DNA of 64,000 bases. It comes from an uncultured Lachnospiraceae bacterium. Lineage in GTDB: Bacteria > Bacillota > Clostridia > Lachnospirales > Lachnospiraceae. Location of the stretch: assembly GCA_944376125.1 (NCBI GenBank), contig CALWBQ010000025.1, positions 124,001-188,000 on the forward strand, read 5' to 3'. Positions 37,465 through 46,309 of this stretch are shown piece by piece. Positions within the stretch are counted from its first letter, which is position 1; each line of letters begins with the position of its first letter. The notes beneath the pieces were generated by a model. It was given only the letters and a program-made list of their open reading frames with translations, was not told the origin of the DNA and searched no databases. Made by a program: the position numbers and the translations under genes.

Positions 37465-38913
37465 CTACGCAATATACGTCAAGGGGATCTTCACCGTAAA
37501 CGTGGTTCCTTCCCCTTCTTTGCTTTCCAGCTTGATTGTTCCCTGATGCATCAAAATCACGCTCTTCGTGATTGCAAGGCCAAGTCCTGTTCCCCCTGTC
37601 TCCCGTGACCGAGCTTTGTCGACCCGGTAAAACCGTTCAAAGATCCGATCCTGAAATTCCTCCGGTATCCCAATGCCCGAATCTGCCACCTTAATATAAA
37701 AATACTTGTGGTCAGCATCCAAGGTCACTCTGACCCATCCATCTTCCACATTATATTTCACTGCATTTTCCACAAGATTGTTGAGAGCCAGGGAGAGTTT
37801 TACCTCATCCACTTCCGCGCTGACCTCCCGGATGCTCTCCAGTATTAATTCGATATTCCGCTTTTTGGCAATCGGCCGAATCCTTTTTAAAATCAGCTCG
37901 AGAAGACCGTTTATGCTGACCTGGGCGATATTCATCTCTGCAGCCGATTTATCCATCTTCACCAGGGAAAGGAGGTCGTCAATAATCTTGCTTTCCCGGT
38001 CAATCTCATCAGAAATATCCTGCATAAACTCCTGGTACAGCTCTGCCGGCACCTCCTCCATACTCATCAGCGAATCCGCCAGCACCCGGATGGATGTGAT
38101 CGGCGTCTTCAGCTCATGGGAAACATTTGAGACGAATTCCTGCCGGGACTGATCCGCTGCCCGCAGTTTTCCAATCGTCTGATTGACCGCCTCGGAAATC
38201 CGCTGTGTCTCAAGATACGTGTCCTCCTCCACAGCCGTCTCCATATTTCCATCTGCCACCTTATCTATCATGGATGCCAGATTCCGGTAAGGCTGAGTCA
38301 AAAGCCTGGACAGGGCAACTGCAGCCACCCCAAGGATCAGCACCACAATCAAGTCCAGGAAACCTGACTGTTCCTCCATGGCATCTGCTATCGAAACCAG
38401 ATTTTCAGTCGAGGCTGTAACCACCATAACGCCGTCTATACTGTGCCCAGGTGCATCGCTGTAAATCGGGATTGTCTGGGCAAAATACTGTTTTTCTTTA
38501 TTGTAAACATTGCTCAGCTCCCCTTGAAAGCACCGGATTACCTCTTCCGCTATGTTAATCTTTCCCACAGACAAGTCAAAGGTATCTGCTGTTATCTTAT
38601 AATTTTTATCAACAATAACGATACGGCCGTTATATAAATCGGCCGTTATCTCCATCTCTGTATTGAGGGCAGTATCCTTATACTCTGGCATAAAATACCC
38701 GGCTCTGGTCATTTTGCTGCTCAGGATCTGGCACCGGTTCAGCACCTCACTCCGGCGGCTGTCAATCTGGCTCTGCCTGACCGTCCCCGACAGGATATTT
38801 CCCTGAAGAAGAAGGGGAAACAGCCCGACTGCCATGATCACCAGCACCAGCGGAACCACCATGCTGAATGTAGGGGGCCAGTTTCCCTTTCCCTCTTTTT
38901 TCCACAAAATCAT
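37465..38913 (-). CDS. Sensor histidine kinase (orphan, HAMP type)
   Basis: 482 residues: membrane segment (about 15-38), extracytoplasmic sensor region of about 140 residues, second membrane segment (about 180-200) and HAMP linker. The kinase core has the phospho-acceptor His in SNVSHELKTPITSIR and the ATPase with N box NNLVENAVKYN, DSGIGIP, FERFYRVDKARS and GTGLGLAITKS. Start chosen at the ATG after GGAAGGA; a TTG and an ATG further upstream are alternatives. No response regulator gene is adjacent, which is unusual for this class. The downstream GerMN lipoprotein is the only obvious partner. Confidence 0.93.
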   Translation of the reverse strand: MILWKKEGKGNWPPTFSMVVPLVLVIMAVGLFPLLLQGNILSGTVRQSQIDSRRSEVLNRCQILSSKMTRAGYFMPEYKDTALNTEMEITADLYNGRIVIVDKNYKITADTFDLSVGKINIAEEVIRCFQGELSNVYNKEKQYFAQTIPIYSDAPGHSIDGVMVVTASTENLVSIADAMEEQSGFLDLIVVLILGVAAVALSRLLTQPYRNLASMIDKVADGNMETAVEEDTYLETQRISEAVNQTIGKLRAADQSRQEFVSNVSHELKTPITSIRVLADSLMSMEEVPAELYQEFMQDISDEIDRESKIIDDLLSLVKMDKSAAEMNIAQVSINGLLELILKRIRPIAKKRNIELILESIREVSAEVDEVKLSLALNNLVENAVKYNVEDGWVRVTLDADHKYFYIKVADSGIGIPEEFQDRIFERFYRVDKARSRETGGTGLGLAITKSVILMHQGTIKLESKEGEGTTFTVKIPLTYIA

Positions 38914-38965
38914 TCTCAGTCCTTCCATTTTCCTGCCGCACAAGTTATGACAGCAGACATACAGC

Positions 38966-39829
38966 TTAAATATCCAGCATCTTTGTACACGCCACTGCCA
39001 GTGATCCCGGACCTATGTGGCATGCCACACTCAGAGACAGCGGATCTACATGAATGGGAGCGTGCGGATACAGCTCATGGATCTCCCGGCGGAATTCTTC
39101 TGCTGCTTCATAGTTGTCTGTGTGGGCGATCTGGAGGTAACTGTGTCTGGCCTCTTTGTCATCCAGGCGGTTTTCCAGATCATGGGCCAACGCCGTCAGC
39201 ATAATCGTCTTTGCCTGCTTCATTGTCCTCGCCTTTGCGAAAGCATCCAGCTTTCCTCCGTCAATCATCAGCACAGGCTTAATCCGCAAAAGAGTTCCGA
39301 GAGCTGCCGCCGCCGGGGTGATGCGCCCTCCCTTTTTCAGATATTTCAGGGTATCAACTGTAATGTAGATCATGCTGTCTGCCTTGGTCGCCTCTAATGT
39401 TTCTTTAATCTTCTCTGCCGTCCACCCGTGTTCTGCCATAGCTTTGGCGTCCAGAACAGACTGGCGCTGCGTCACTGAAATTCTGTGGTTATTGACCACC
39501 CAGACTTTCCCCTCATAGTCTTCAGCCAGCATTACAGCAGTCTGGCAGGATCCCGACAGCCCGCTGGACATCGGGATGTGGACGATCTGATCATACTCTT
39601 TCAAAACCTTATCCCAGAGACTCATCACATCTTCTGGAGATGGCTGTGACGTAGAAATATTGGCCCCTACTGCCAGCCTCTGGTAAAATTCCTCCTGAGT
39701 CAGATCAATATCTTCAAAATAATTTTCCTCGTTGATCATAAAGGGCATAGGAAGTACAAATACTCCTAATGTGCCAGCCTCCTCCTGGGTAATCCCACTG
39801 TTGCTGTCAGTTACGATCGCAATCCTCAT
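38966..39829 (-). CDS. DegV-family fatty-acid-binding protein
   Basis: 287 residues starting MRIAIVTDSNSGIT after AAGGAG; a longer frame of 308 residues exists but lacks a ribosome site. The DegV signature is clear: ISTSQPSPEDV, IPMSSGLSGSCQTA (ligand serines), and the C-terminal domain with the IHVDPLSLSVACHIGPGSLAVA tail. Firmicute homologues (FakB) present exogenous fatty acids to the kinase FakA; other DegV proteins have unknown ligands. No fakA is nearby. Followed 52 bases later by the sensor kinase gene on the same strand. Confidence 0.92.
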   Translation of the reverse strand: MRIAIVTDSNSGITQEEAGTLGVFVLPMPFMINEENYFEDIDLTQEEFYQRLAVGANISTSQPSPEDVMSLWDKVLKEYDQIVHIPMSSGLSGSCQTAVMLAEDYEGKVWVVNNHRISVTQRQSVLDAKAMAEHGWTAEKIKETLEATKADSMIYITVDTLKYLKKGGRITPAAAALGTLLRIKPVLMIDGGKLDAFAKARTMKQAKTIMLTALAHDLENRLDDKEARHSYLQIAHTDNYEAAEEFRREIHELYPHAPIHVDPLSLSVACHIGPGSLAVACTKMLDI

Positions 39830-39995
39830 GGTTCCTTCTCCTTTTCTCACATACATGCTTTTCTGCATCAGGCAGATAAAAAAACAGCTCAAATACCAGC
39901 GCTCTTAATCGTCTTTTTCTTTATTACTGTACAATCATGTCTTTCTCTATTCTATCCTATTTCATGGAGAAAAGAAACTATTTTTTATGTTCTTC

Positions 39996-40024
39996 TGGAC
40001 GAATCTTTTTCTTTCCCCTATAAT
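39996..40024 (+). promoter_or_regulatory. Promoter of the zinc-ribbon protein gene
   Basis: TGGACG (39996-40001), 17-base spacer, consensus TATAAT (40019-40024), followed by AAAGGAGA before the ATG. Confidence 0.6.
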
Positions 40025-40062
40025 AAAGAAAAGTAAAATGGAAACAAAGGAGATTTGCCATT

Positions 40063-40755
40063 ATGCCTTACTGTCCGAAATGCGATATGGAATTTGTAGA
40101 GGGAGTCACAGTCTGCTCAGACTGCGGAGGCCCTCTGGTGGAATCTGAGGAAGTCTATAAAAAAATGAAACAGGAAGAAGATTCTTTTAAAAAGGCGCCT
40201 GAACAGATGGATGCTTTGCCTCCGGAAGAGGAAGGATCCTCTTCCCCAGATGATGATTTTCTGAAAAACTGGGGCAAAAAATCTGCCGTTCACCCCGGGG
40301 TCTATGTAGACGCTGCCCAGCGGTATGAAGACAGGAAATCCTCCGCATCGGCCTTTTACATAATCGGCGGAGTTATCACAGTTTTTTCCGCAGTGTGCTG
40401 GGCAGGCATCATCCATCTGGCTCTTTTAGTGCGGATCGTTCTGACAATAATAGGGGTCGGATCCCTGATCATCGGGTATAAGACTCAGAAGGAAGCCAAG
40501 GCCCTGGCTCCTGAAATTGAGAAAGAGAACGAGCGCACGCAAACGATTATCCAATGGTTTGTTGATACGTATACCGGCGAAGAGCTGGACAGCCAAGTTC
40601 ATTCTGAGCATCCAGACCTCTCCCCAGAAGAGCTGAGCTTAAAACGCTATGAGCTGATCCAGGATCTTCTGGTCACCAGCCATGATCTGCCGGATCCAGT
40701 GTATGTGGATGCCCTGTCAGAAGATATTTATGGAAAATTGTACGGAAAGGATTGA
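40063..40755 (+). CDS. Zinc-ribbon membrane protein, function unknown
   Basis: 230 residues. The N terminus is a zinc ribbon (CPKCDMEFVEGVTVCSDCGG). An acidic linker (about 30-95) and two adjacent hydrophobic segments (about 108-145) follow, then a soluble helical C-terminal part (about 150-230). The architecture, a cytoplasmic zinc ribbon plus a two-helix hairpin in the membrane, is common for uncharacterised Clostridial proteins. It forms a single-gene unit with its own promoter and a strong terminator. Confidence 0.8.
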   Translation: MPYCPKCDMEFVEGVTVCSDCGGPLVESEEVYKKMKQEEDSFKKAPEQMDALPPEEEGSSSPDDDFLKNWGKKSAVHPGVYVDAAQRYEDRKSSASAFYIIGGVITVFSAVCWAGIIHLALLVRIVLTIIGVGSLIIGYKTQKEAKALAPEIEKENERTQTIIQWFVDTYTGEELDSQVHSEHPDLSPEELSLKRYELIQDLLVTSHDLPDPVYVDALSEDIYGKLYGKD

Positions 40756-40773
40756 ACTTCCTTTTAAAAACTA

Positions 40774-40840
40774 ATTTGAAAAGAGACTGTTCTGCAGAAC
40801 ACCAGCCGCTTGGCTTCTGCAGGACAGTCTCTTTTCAAAT
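40774..40840. terminator. Near-perfect 26-bp stem between convergent genes
   Basis: 40774-40799 pairs with 40815-40840 over 26 positions with a single G-U pair, loop 15 bases. A-rich and T-rich ends make it usable on both strands. It is unusually long for an ordinary terminator, and its right arm (AGGACAGTCTCTTTT) resembles the one at 15190-15207. Confidence 0.88.
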
Positions 40841-40895
40841 TTCAAACATTACATCTGATATTTCATCTCACCGCACAAAATCAGCAGGCTGCCCT

Positions 40896-41879
40896 CTATA
40901 TGCACCCTCTCTCTTTCAGCAATTTTCTCACTTCCTCCTCTGCCGGCATGACTCTCAGAGCACCTTTTCTGGTAGTGATCAGAGAAGCGGCAGCATTGGC
41001 AAACGCCAGCATTTCCTGAAGATTCTCTACTGTCAGACCTTTCATACCGTGATCCAGGATATAGTTCAATACACAGGCGCAGAAAGTATCTCCCGCCCCG
41101 GTTGTCTCCACAGTGTTTTCCTGGAGGAAAGGCTTTGCTTCTACGATGATCCCGTTCTCCGTTTCTGCTTCCTGGTAATAAGCCCGGCTTCCGTCCCTCC
41201 CCATAGAAACAAGAATCAGGGGAATTGCAAATTCCCGGCGAATTCGTTTCACCCCTTCTGTATAGCTTTCTTCCCCTGTCAGCCATTGGATTTCATTGTC
41301 CGAAATCTTCAGGATATCGCAGTGTCCCAGTCCCCAGCGAACCTGCTGTTTTGCCTCTTCCAGGCTCCTCCACAGGGGCGGTCTCAGATTCGGGTCAAAA
41401 CTGATCAGGGCACCATGCTGTTTCGCCTCCAGAACTGCCGCCTGAGTTGCCTGGCGCACGCCCTCATCCGTCATTGACAGGGTTCCAAAATGAAAAATCC
41501 TAGAATTTCTGACGAGATTCATATCAATCTCGTCTTCTCTCAGCATCATATCTGCCCCCGGGTTTCTGTAAAAGGAAAAATCCCGGTCTCCATCGGCCAG
41601 CGTGTGGACCATCGCCAGGGTTGTATGAATCTCACTGTCATAGACCAGATTGCTCCCGTCTATCCCTGCTTCCTGAATGGTTTCTGCGAGAAGCCGGCCA
41701 AAAAAATCATCCCCAACTTTCCCAATAAAGGCCGTCTTTTTCCCAAGTTTTTGCAGCATGGCAAGGACATTGCAGGGTGCTCCTCCAGGGTTGGCTTCAA
41801 ACAGCCCGTTTCCCTGCTGGCTCCTGCCATTCTCAGTAAAATCAATCAGCAATTCTCCCAATGCCACCACATCGAACAT
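40896..41879 (-). CDS. PfkB-family carbohydrate kinase (fructokinase-like)
   Basis: 327 residues of the ribokinase/PfkB fold: N-terminal VVALGELLIDF, NPGGAPCNVLAMLQKLG (sugar site), FIGKVGDDFFG, SFDPNLRPPLW and the anion-hole/catalytic ETTGAGDTFCA. The pattern is closest to fructokinase (ScrK). It follows the M15 peptidase gene by 24 bases on the same strand and may be the last gene of the surface operon or read separately. No sucrose hydrolase or transporter is adjacent, so the in vivo sugar is uncertain. Confidence 0.9.
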   Translation of the reverse strand: MFDVVALGELLIDFTENGRSQQGNGLFEANPGGAPCNVLAMLQKLGKKTAFIGKVGDDFFGRLLAETIQEAGIDGSNLVYDSEIHTTLAMVHTLADGDRDFSFYRNPGADMMLREDEIDMNLVRNSRIFHFGTLSMTDEGVRQATQAAVLEAKQHGALISFDPNLRPPLWRSLEEAKQQVRWGLGHCDILKISDNEIQWLTGEESYTEGVKRIRREFAIPLILVSMGRDGSRAYYQEAETENGIIVEAKPFLQENTVETTGAGDTFCACVLNYILDHGMKGLTVENLQEMLAFANAAASLITTRKGALRVMPAEEEVRKLLKERGCI

Positions 41880-41903
41880 CTCATCATCCTCCTGTCTTAT
41901 CTC

Positions 41904-42590
41904 TCAGCCGCCTGTTGTTGAAAAATGCTGGTAATCTTTGCAGGTCGTCCAGTCCCCTCCCCACAAAAATCCATGCCTGGCAAATACCCGCACACAGGCA
42001 TCATCTGCCTCAATTTTATATAAAAATGCTTTTCCCCGATCCATATATGGCTGGCTTCCCTCCGGCGAACAGCACAGAACGCCATCTGCATTGGTTCTGA
42101 CATAAGGATTATAAAATGGATTAATATCCACTGCTAATCCCAGACTGTGGAGGGACAGCTTGTCTTTCCCCGGAACCTTCCGAAAATTAAAGCAGCTGGA
42201 ATTATTGTCTGCCATCGATGCCTCGTCATCAGCACCGTACTCGTCGATCAGGCGAACCTTTTCAATCGGGTACTTTTCCTCATATAATTCCTTAAAAACA
42301 TCCAGAAGAGCGCGGCTGACACTCTTATCGCAGATCAGCTCACCCGCTGTCGTTCCTCCCGGTCCCCAGTGGAGGATTCTCAGATACCGCAGGGTTTCTC
42401 TCGGAACTGTACAATCCTCTTTAAAAGAGTTTCCCTTGATTCTGTCAAAAATCGGATCTGTAATCTCCGTCTCAAAAAAATAGGCGCTGGCCTCCCCGGG
42501 CTCTAAAAAAGCACCGTCTTGCACTTCTTCTCCCGGAAGCACATCTTCCGGTCTCTGTCTGTGTCCCACTTTGTTTTCTGCATAGTCCAT
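41904..42590 (-). CDS. M15-family peptidase (D-Ala-D-Ala carboxypeptidase-like)
   Basis: 228 residues. The C-terminal half is an M15 zinc peptidase: SLHSLGLAVDINPFYNPYV supplies the His and Asp ligands, and FLWGGDWTTCKDYQHFS the last His. The N-terminal half is unassigned, and there is no visible signal peptide even though substrates of this family (peptidoglycan stem peptides) are outside. The ATG follows GAGAGG. As part of the acylation operon it may trim wall peptides, after release by a route not visible here. Confidence 0.85.
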   Translation of the reverse strand: MDYAENKVGHRQRPEDVLPGEEVQDGAFLEPGEASAYFFETEITDPIFDRIKGNSFKEDCTVPRETLRYLRILHWGPGGTTAGELICDKSVSRALLDVFKELYEEKYPIEKVRLIDEYGADDEASMADNNSSCFNFRKVPGKDKLSLHSLGLAVDINPFYNPYVRTNADGVLCCSPEGSQPYMDRGKAFLYKIEADDACVRVFARHGFLWGGDWTTCKDYQHFSTTGG

Positions 42591-42620
42591 TTATCTGCAC
42601 CTCTCGTCTTTTTGTACCGG

Positions 42621-44138
42621 TCAGAACCGGGCATAAATAAAAGCTGAAGGATCATAGCCTCTGCCATAGCATCCAAACAGCAGGATCCCAAATGCCAGGG
42701 CAGCGCACACACACCCTCTGATCTCAGGTCTTCCGTCTCCATCTCTGTGGGTCTCTTTCCAGGCAGATACTGCCCACAGCACCGCCAGGCTGACAATGAG
42801 GACTGAACCGTCTGCCGCGCTCATCCCCAATGCCTCAAAACCTGCTTCTGTAAACAGCCCAGTGTCACCGGAAAACATTCCTCTGAATAGATCCACTGCC
42901 ATCTTCAGCGAGTCAGATCGGAAAAATACGAATCCAATTGAAACCAGCACAAATGTCCTGACTCTCTGGAAGACAGCCCATACCGGATTATCCCGGTTCA
43001 GCCGCGTCACAGAATAAAATTTTTTCTGCAATGGTTCTGTCAGCAGAGCGGCTGACATTAAAACAGCGTGGTACAGGCCGGATCCGATGATAAAAGTCCA
43101 CTTCCCGCCATGCCACAGTCCCAGCAGGAACCAGACAATCAGAAGAGCCGCCGCTGTAGGAATTTTCTTCCCCTGTTTTTTCCCAAAGCAGCGTTTTCCC
43201 CAGCTTCCAAGGCGCTGAAAACACTCTGTCTTTAATATAGGATACATTACAAAATCTTTGAACCAAGCTCCTAGAGTCATATGCCATCTTCTCCAGAATT
43301 CTGCAATCGACCGGGAATAAAATGGCTGTCTGAAGTTTTCCTCCAGCCTGACCCCAAATATTCCGGCAGTCCCCAGAGCAATATCCATGGCTCCTGCAAA
43401 ATCTGTGTACAGCTGAAATGAAAACGCTGCCGCCGCCAGTACCAGATACCAGCCGCTGAATGTCTCATAGTCGCTGTAGACTGTATTTACGATGACTGCC
43501 AGGCGCTCAGAAATCACCAGTTTCTGAAACAATCCCCAAAGGATTCTCTGGAAACTGCCCAGAATTTCCTCCCAGCCTGCTCCTCTTCCGGAAAACAGTG
43601 TTTCAGACAGGAGTTCGTATCGGGCAATGGGGCCCATAGCCATCTGCGGAAAGAAACCGCCGAACAAAATCAGTTTTACTGGATTTTTTTCAGCCGGCAC
43701 CGATCCCCATCTGACTTCTGTAAGGTACCCCAGCAGCGTCAAGGTATAAAAGGAGATCGCCGCCGGCGCTGCCGTCTGCACCGGTGTCCACTCGTAATTC
43801 CGCCCTGTCAGCCAAAAAAATTCCTGTACCGTATATCCCGGAAAATTGATGTACTGGAATCCTGCCAACAGCCCCAGCAAAGCCGCCGCTGCTGTCCAGA
43901 AAAAAATACTTGAGATCCTGTCTCGATCCCCCCGAAAGTGCTCCACACCCAAGGCAGCGGCCCACACGGCGAGGGCTGACAAGCCATAAACTGCCAGGCT
44001 TTCCATCCCACCAGAAAGCACCAGAAATAAACCACTGATTAAAAACAGCAGACCCATTCTCCACCTTTTCGGGCACCCATAAAAAAGGGCTGCGGCTACT
44101 GGCAGGAATACTGCAAACTGATACGATACAAATGTCAT
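42621..44138 (-). CDS. MBOAT O-acyltransferase (AlgI/DltB type) with C-terminal shuttle motif
   Basis: 505-residue polytopic membrane protein. AlgI-family signatures: YTDFAGAMDIALG, EFWRRWHMTLGAWFKDF and LLGLWHGGKWTFIIG, the last with the catalytic His. The protein ends in a last membrane segment followed by the tail DPSAFIYARF. The final hexapeptide FIYARF fits the pattern F-x-Y-x-x-F of the C-terminal acyl shuttle known from DltX and from MBOATs that carry the motif themselves; the Tyr would accept the acyl group outside the membrane. Its ATG overlaps the ACP stop (ATGA). Donor: probably the ACP encoded upstream. Acceptor polymer: unknown. Confidence 0.93.
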   Translation of the reverse strand: MTFVSYQFAVFLPVAAALFYGCPKRWRMGLLFLISGLFLVLSGGMESLAVYGLSALAVWAAALGVEHFRGDRDRISSIFFWTAAAALLGLLAGFQYINFPGYTVQEFFWLTGRNYEWTPVQTAAPAAISFYTLTLLGYLTEVRWGSVPAEKNPVKLILFGGFFPQMAMGPIARYELLSETLFSGRGAGWEEILGSFQRILWGLFQKLVISERLAVIVNTVYSDYETFSGWYLVLAAAAFSFQLYTDFAGAMDIALGTAGIFGVRLEENFRQPFYSRSIAEFWRRWHMTLGAWFKDFVMYPILKTECFQRLGSWGKRCFGKKQGKKIPTAAALLIVWFLLGLWHGGKWTFIIGSGLYHAVLMSAALLTEPLQKKFYSVTRLNRDNPVWAVFQRVRTFVLVSIGFVFFRSDSLKMAVDLFRGMFSGDTGLFTEAGFEALGMSAADGSVLIVSLAVLWAVSAWKETHRDGDGRPEIRGCVCAALAFGILLFGCYGRGYDPSAFIYARF

Positions 44139-44386
44139 CTTCCCTGCCCCTGTTTCTTAGCAATCAGATCTGCCATCTCTCCCACGTTTTCCATATGGGT
44201 GACTTCACCCATACCAAATTTTACGCCAAACGCCTTTTCCACTGCCACAATCAAATTAATATGCTCCAAACTGTCCCAGTCCTCGATATCTGCCGCCGTT
44301 GTCTCATCCGTTACATGGATATTGGGATCATCAAACACATCCTGAAACACCTCATCCAGCTTTTGAAAAATTTCCTGCCGTTCCAT
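44135..44386 (-). CDS. Acyl carrier protein
   Basis: 83 residues, acidic four-helix carrier with the phosphopantetheine serine in EDWDSLEHINLIVAVEKAF. It is not the fatty-acid AcpP, which lies with fab genes. Its place between an FkbH-like gene and an MBOAT gene, with a 4-base overlap to the latter, marks it as a dedicated carrier for the acyl group to be exported, like DltC for D-alanine. Confidence 0.92.
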   Translation of the reverse strand: MERQEIFQKLDEVFQDVFDDPNIHVTDETTAADIEDWDSLEHINLIVAVEKAFGVKFGMGEVTHMENVGEMADLIAKKQGQGR

Positions 44387-44425
44387 CCTTCTCTTTCCCC
44401 TTCCTTTTCTCGGCCATCTGCACGG

Positions 44426-46231
44426 TTACCGCAGCCGCTCCGTTCTAATCACAGAACAGCATGGCCTGTAGTTCTCCGTTTCCAGTTCCCAAACCGTGCT
44501 GCCGTCTTCATTTTCTTTTTCTAAGTGAAATCCCATAGTCCCATAAAAGTCTCTCACCATCTGATTTTTTGCTGTGGGATAATAATATCCTCTTATCAGA
44601 GAAATCTTTCTCTCTTTTGCCCTTCTTACCAGCTCATCCAGCATCGCTTTTTCCATATCTCTCCTCAGCACCCTGCAGGACATAAGCCACAGTTCTATGT
44701 GCAAAATCTGTTTGTCCTGTCTTCCCAATATGACAGAGACAACGCCGTTATCTCCGAAGCGGTCCTTCAGCCTCCCGCAGAGATCCAGATAGTCCGGGTC
44801 CTCTGCGCACTGTTCCAGCTCTGCCTGGGTAAAGCGCTTTGTTGTCAAATTGAATTGATTGGATTTATTGGTCAGCTGAGCGATCCTGGCCATGTACTCC
44901 GGCGGATAGGAACCAATTTCTGCCTCCATATCCAGCGACAAAAGATACTCGCTGTAATCCGCAAAAGCTGCCTCCTGCTTTTTCCTGAGGGCATTCTCCT
45001 GGTACATAGCATTTCTCTTTAAGTCATCCTTGGACAGCCCTACCGGCTCAAAAAAACCTGACCGATCCAGGATCTGGATATATCTCTCCGGCTGCGGCTC
45101 CTGCCCCTCCGTCATTTCCGGAACTGCAGCCAAAGGCACCTGATTTGCTACCATATGGCGCTCCGCAGGATTGTCATCCACAAATACCAGGGCATCCTGG
45201 CCAATATTCAGCTCAGAAGCGATCTCTCTTAGATTTTGATCTTTTGGGAGCCAGTTAGCCTTGATCACAATAAAGTCTTCCGGAACGAGCACACTGTCCG
45301 GCCGCTTTAAACCTGCCAGGGCATTCTCTTCCTGATTTTTAGAATCTATATTCAGCAGAACTCCCATTCTTTTATGAGCTTTTATATAGGTCTGGAACTC
45401 ACTGTAGACTTGAGCCATCCCAGTTTCCTGGCCTATGGCGATCCCCTCTGGCCCGTCATCCCCAACGACTCCTCCCCACAGGGTATTGTCAAGATCCAAA
45501 ACCAGGGCTTTTTTGTTTTTTCCATAGACTGCTTTTATCATATTAGCCAGATTGAACGCCAATTCCGGGATCGCAGGCACTGCAGGGCTGTATTTGTACA
45601 TGTGCCAGTACAGCGGATCATCCCAGCGGCTGAGGCCGTATTCCGATGCCAGCCAATCAATATCCTGAATCAGGAAATCATCATGCTCTGCAGCATACTG
45701 ATAACATTTTTGATTGAGCTGCCCCAGAAACCACTCTCTGCCCCGAAAATCCCAGACATCCATGTTTCCCAAAAGGCGGTACGGCAGTTTTTCAAAATTA
45801 TTCTGAATAACTGTACAGTGGAACTGTCTTGCAATTCCCTCCCATGCCTGGCGAAAATGGGCGTACTCTTCCTCCACCTTTCTCTCCGCCTCTTCCCTGC
45901 TGTCCTCAGGCTGGGGAAAGACCGATTCCGGCACATTCCTGCTAGTCGTATGGATATAAACCAGATCCGGAGCAAACGCTGTCAATTCTTCATTTCCAAA
46001 GACGCTGTCCTCGTAATACCTGTTGTAACCCGATTCATAAAATTCCGCTTCAATCCCATAATTCAAGAGAAACAGCTCCAACAGCTTGACGATGTCATCT
46101 GTTGTAGAGCCGCCCAAAACCGCGATCTTCTTTCGGAGACGCACAGAGCCGTCCTGAAGCAGTGCTCTTTTAATACTTTTCTTTTTCTTAAGCAGATACT
46201 CTCCATCAAAAGGATACTCTAACTCTTTCAT
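44426..46231 (-). CDS. FkbH-like HAD-IIIC enzyme (acyl-ACP loading)
   Basis: 601 residues in three parts. First, an N-terminal Rossmann/SGNH-like domain (about 30-230, KIAVLGGSTTDDIVKLL). Second, a HAD phosphatase-fold domain (about 240-400) with motif I VLDLDNTLWGGVVGDDG and VFVDDNPAERHMV. Third, a C-terminal GNAT-like domain (about 430-590). FkbH relatives in FK520 and related pathways load a glyceryl unit from 1,3-bisphosphoglycerate onto an ACP with loss of phosphate. Here an ACP follows at once, so synthesis of a glyceryl- or similar hydroxyacyl-ACP is the natural proposal. The ATG after AGAGGG was preferred over a TTG 26 codons upstream. Confidence 0.9.
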   Translation of the reverse strand: MKELEYPFDGEYLLKKKKSIKRALLQDGSVRLRKKIAVLGGSTTDDIVKLLELFLLNYGIEAEFYESGYNRYYEDSVFGNEELTAFAPDLVYIHTTSRNVPESVFPQPEDSREEAERKVEEEYAHFRQAWEGIARQFHCTVIQNNFEKLPYRLLGNMDVWDFRGREWFLGQLNQKCYQYAAEHDDFLIQDIDWLASEYGLSRWDDPLYWHMYKYSPAVPAIPELAFNLANMIKAVYGKNKKALVLDLDNTLWGGVVGDDGPEGIAIGQETGMAQVYSEFQTYIKAHKRMGVLLNIDSKNQEENALAGLKRPDSVLVPEDFIVIKANWLPKDQNLREIASELNIGQDALVFVDDNPAERHMVANQVPLAAVPEMTEGQEPQPERYIQILDRSGFFEPVGLSKDDLKRNAMYQENALRKKQEAAFADYSEYLLSLDMEAEIGSYPPEYMARIAQLTNKSNQFNLTTKRFTQAELEQCAEDPDYLDLCGRLKDRFGDNGVVSVILGRQDKQILHIELWLMSCRVLRRDMEKAMLDELVRRAKERKISLIRGYYYPTAKNQMVRDFYGTMGFHLEKENEDGSTVWELETENYRPCCSVIRTERLR

Positions 46232-46309
46232 GTGCTTTCCCTCTGTAATTTCTTTTGTGACATTCAAAAAGGGAATATCTTTTTCTGATATTCCCCTCGC
46301 ATCAGCCAA

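Noticed and set aside
44135..44386. Reading the ACP/MBOAT pair as dltC/dltB of a D-alanylation operon
   Set aside because: No dltA adenylation gene; an FkbH-like gene takes its place and the SGNH protein is not a standard DltD, so a classical dlt operon is not supported.
45374..46222. 282-codon open frame on the plus strand
   Set aside because: Antisense shadow of the FkbH-like gene; hydrophobic and motif-free.
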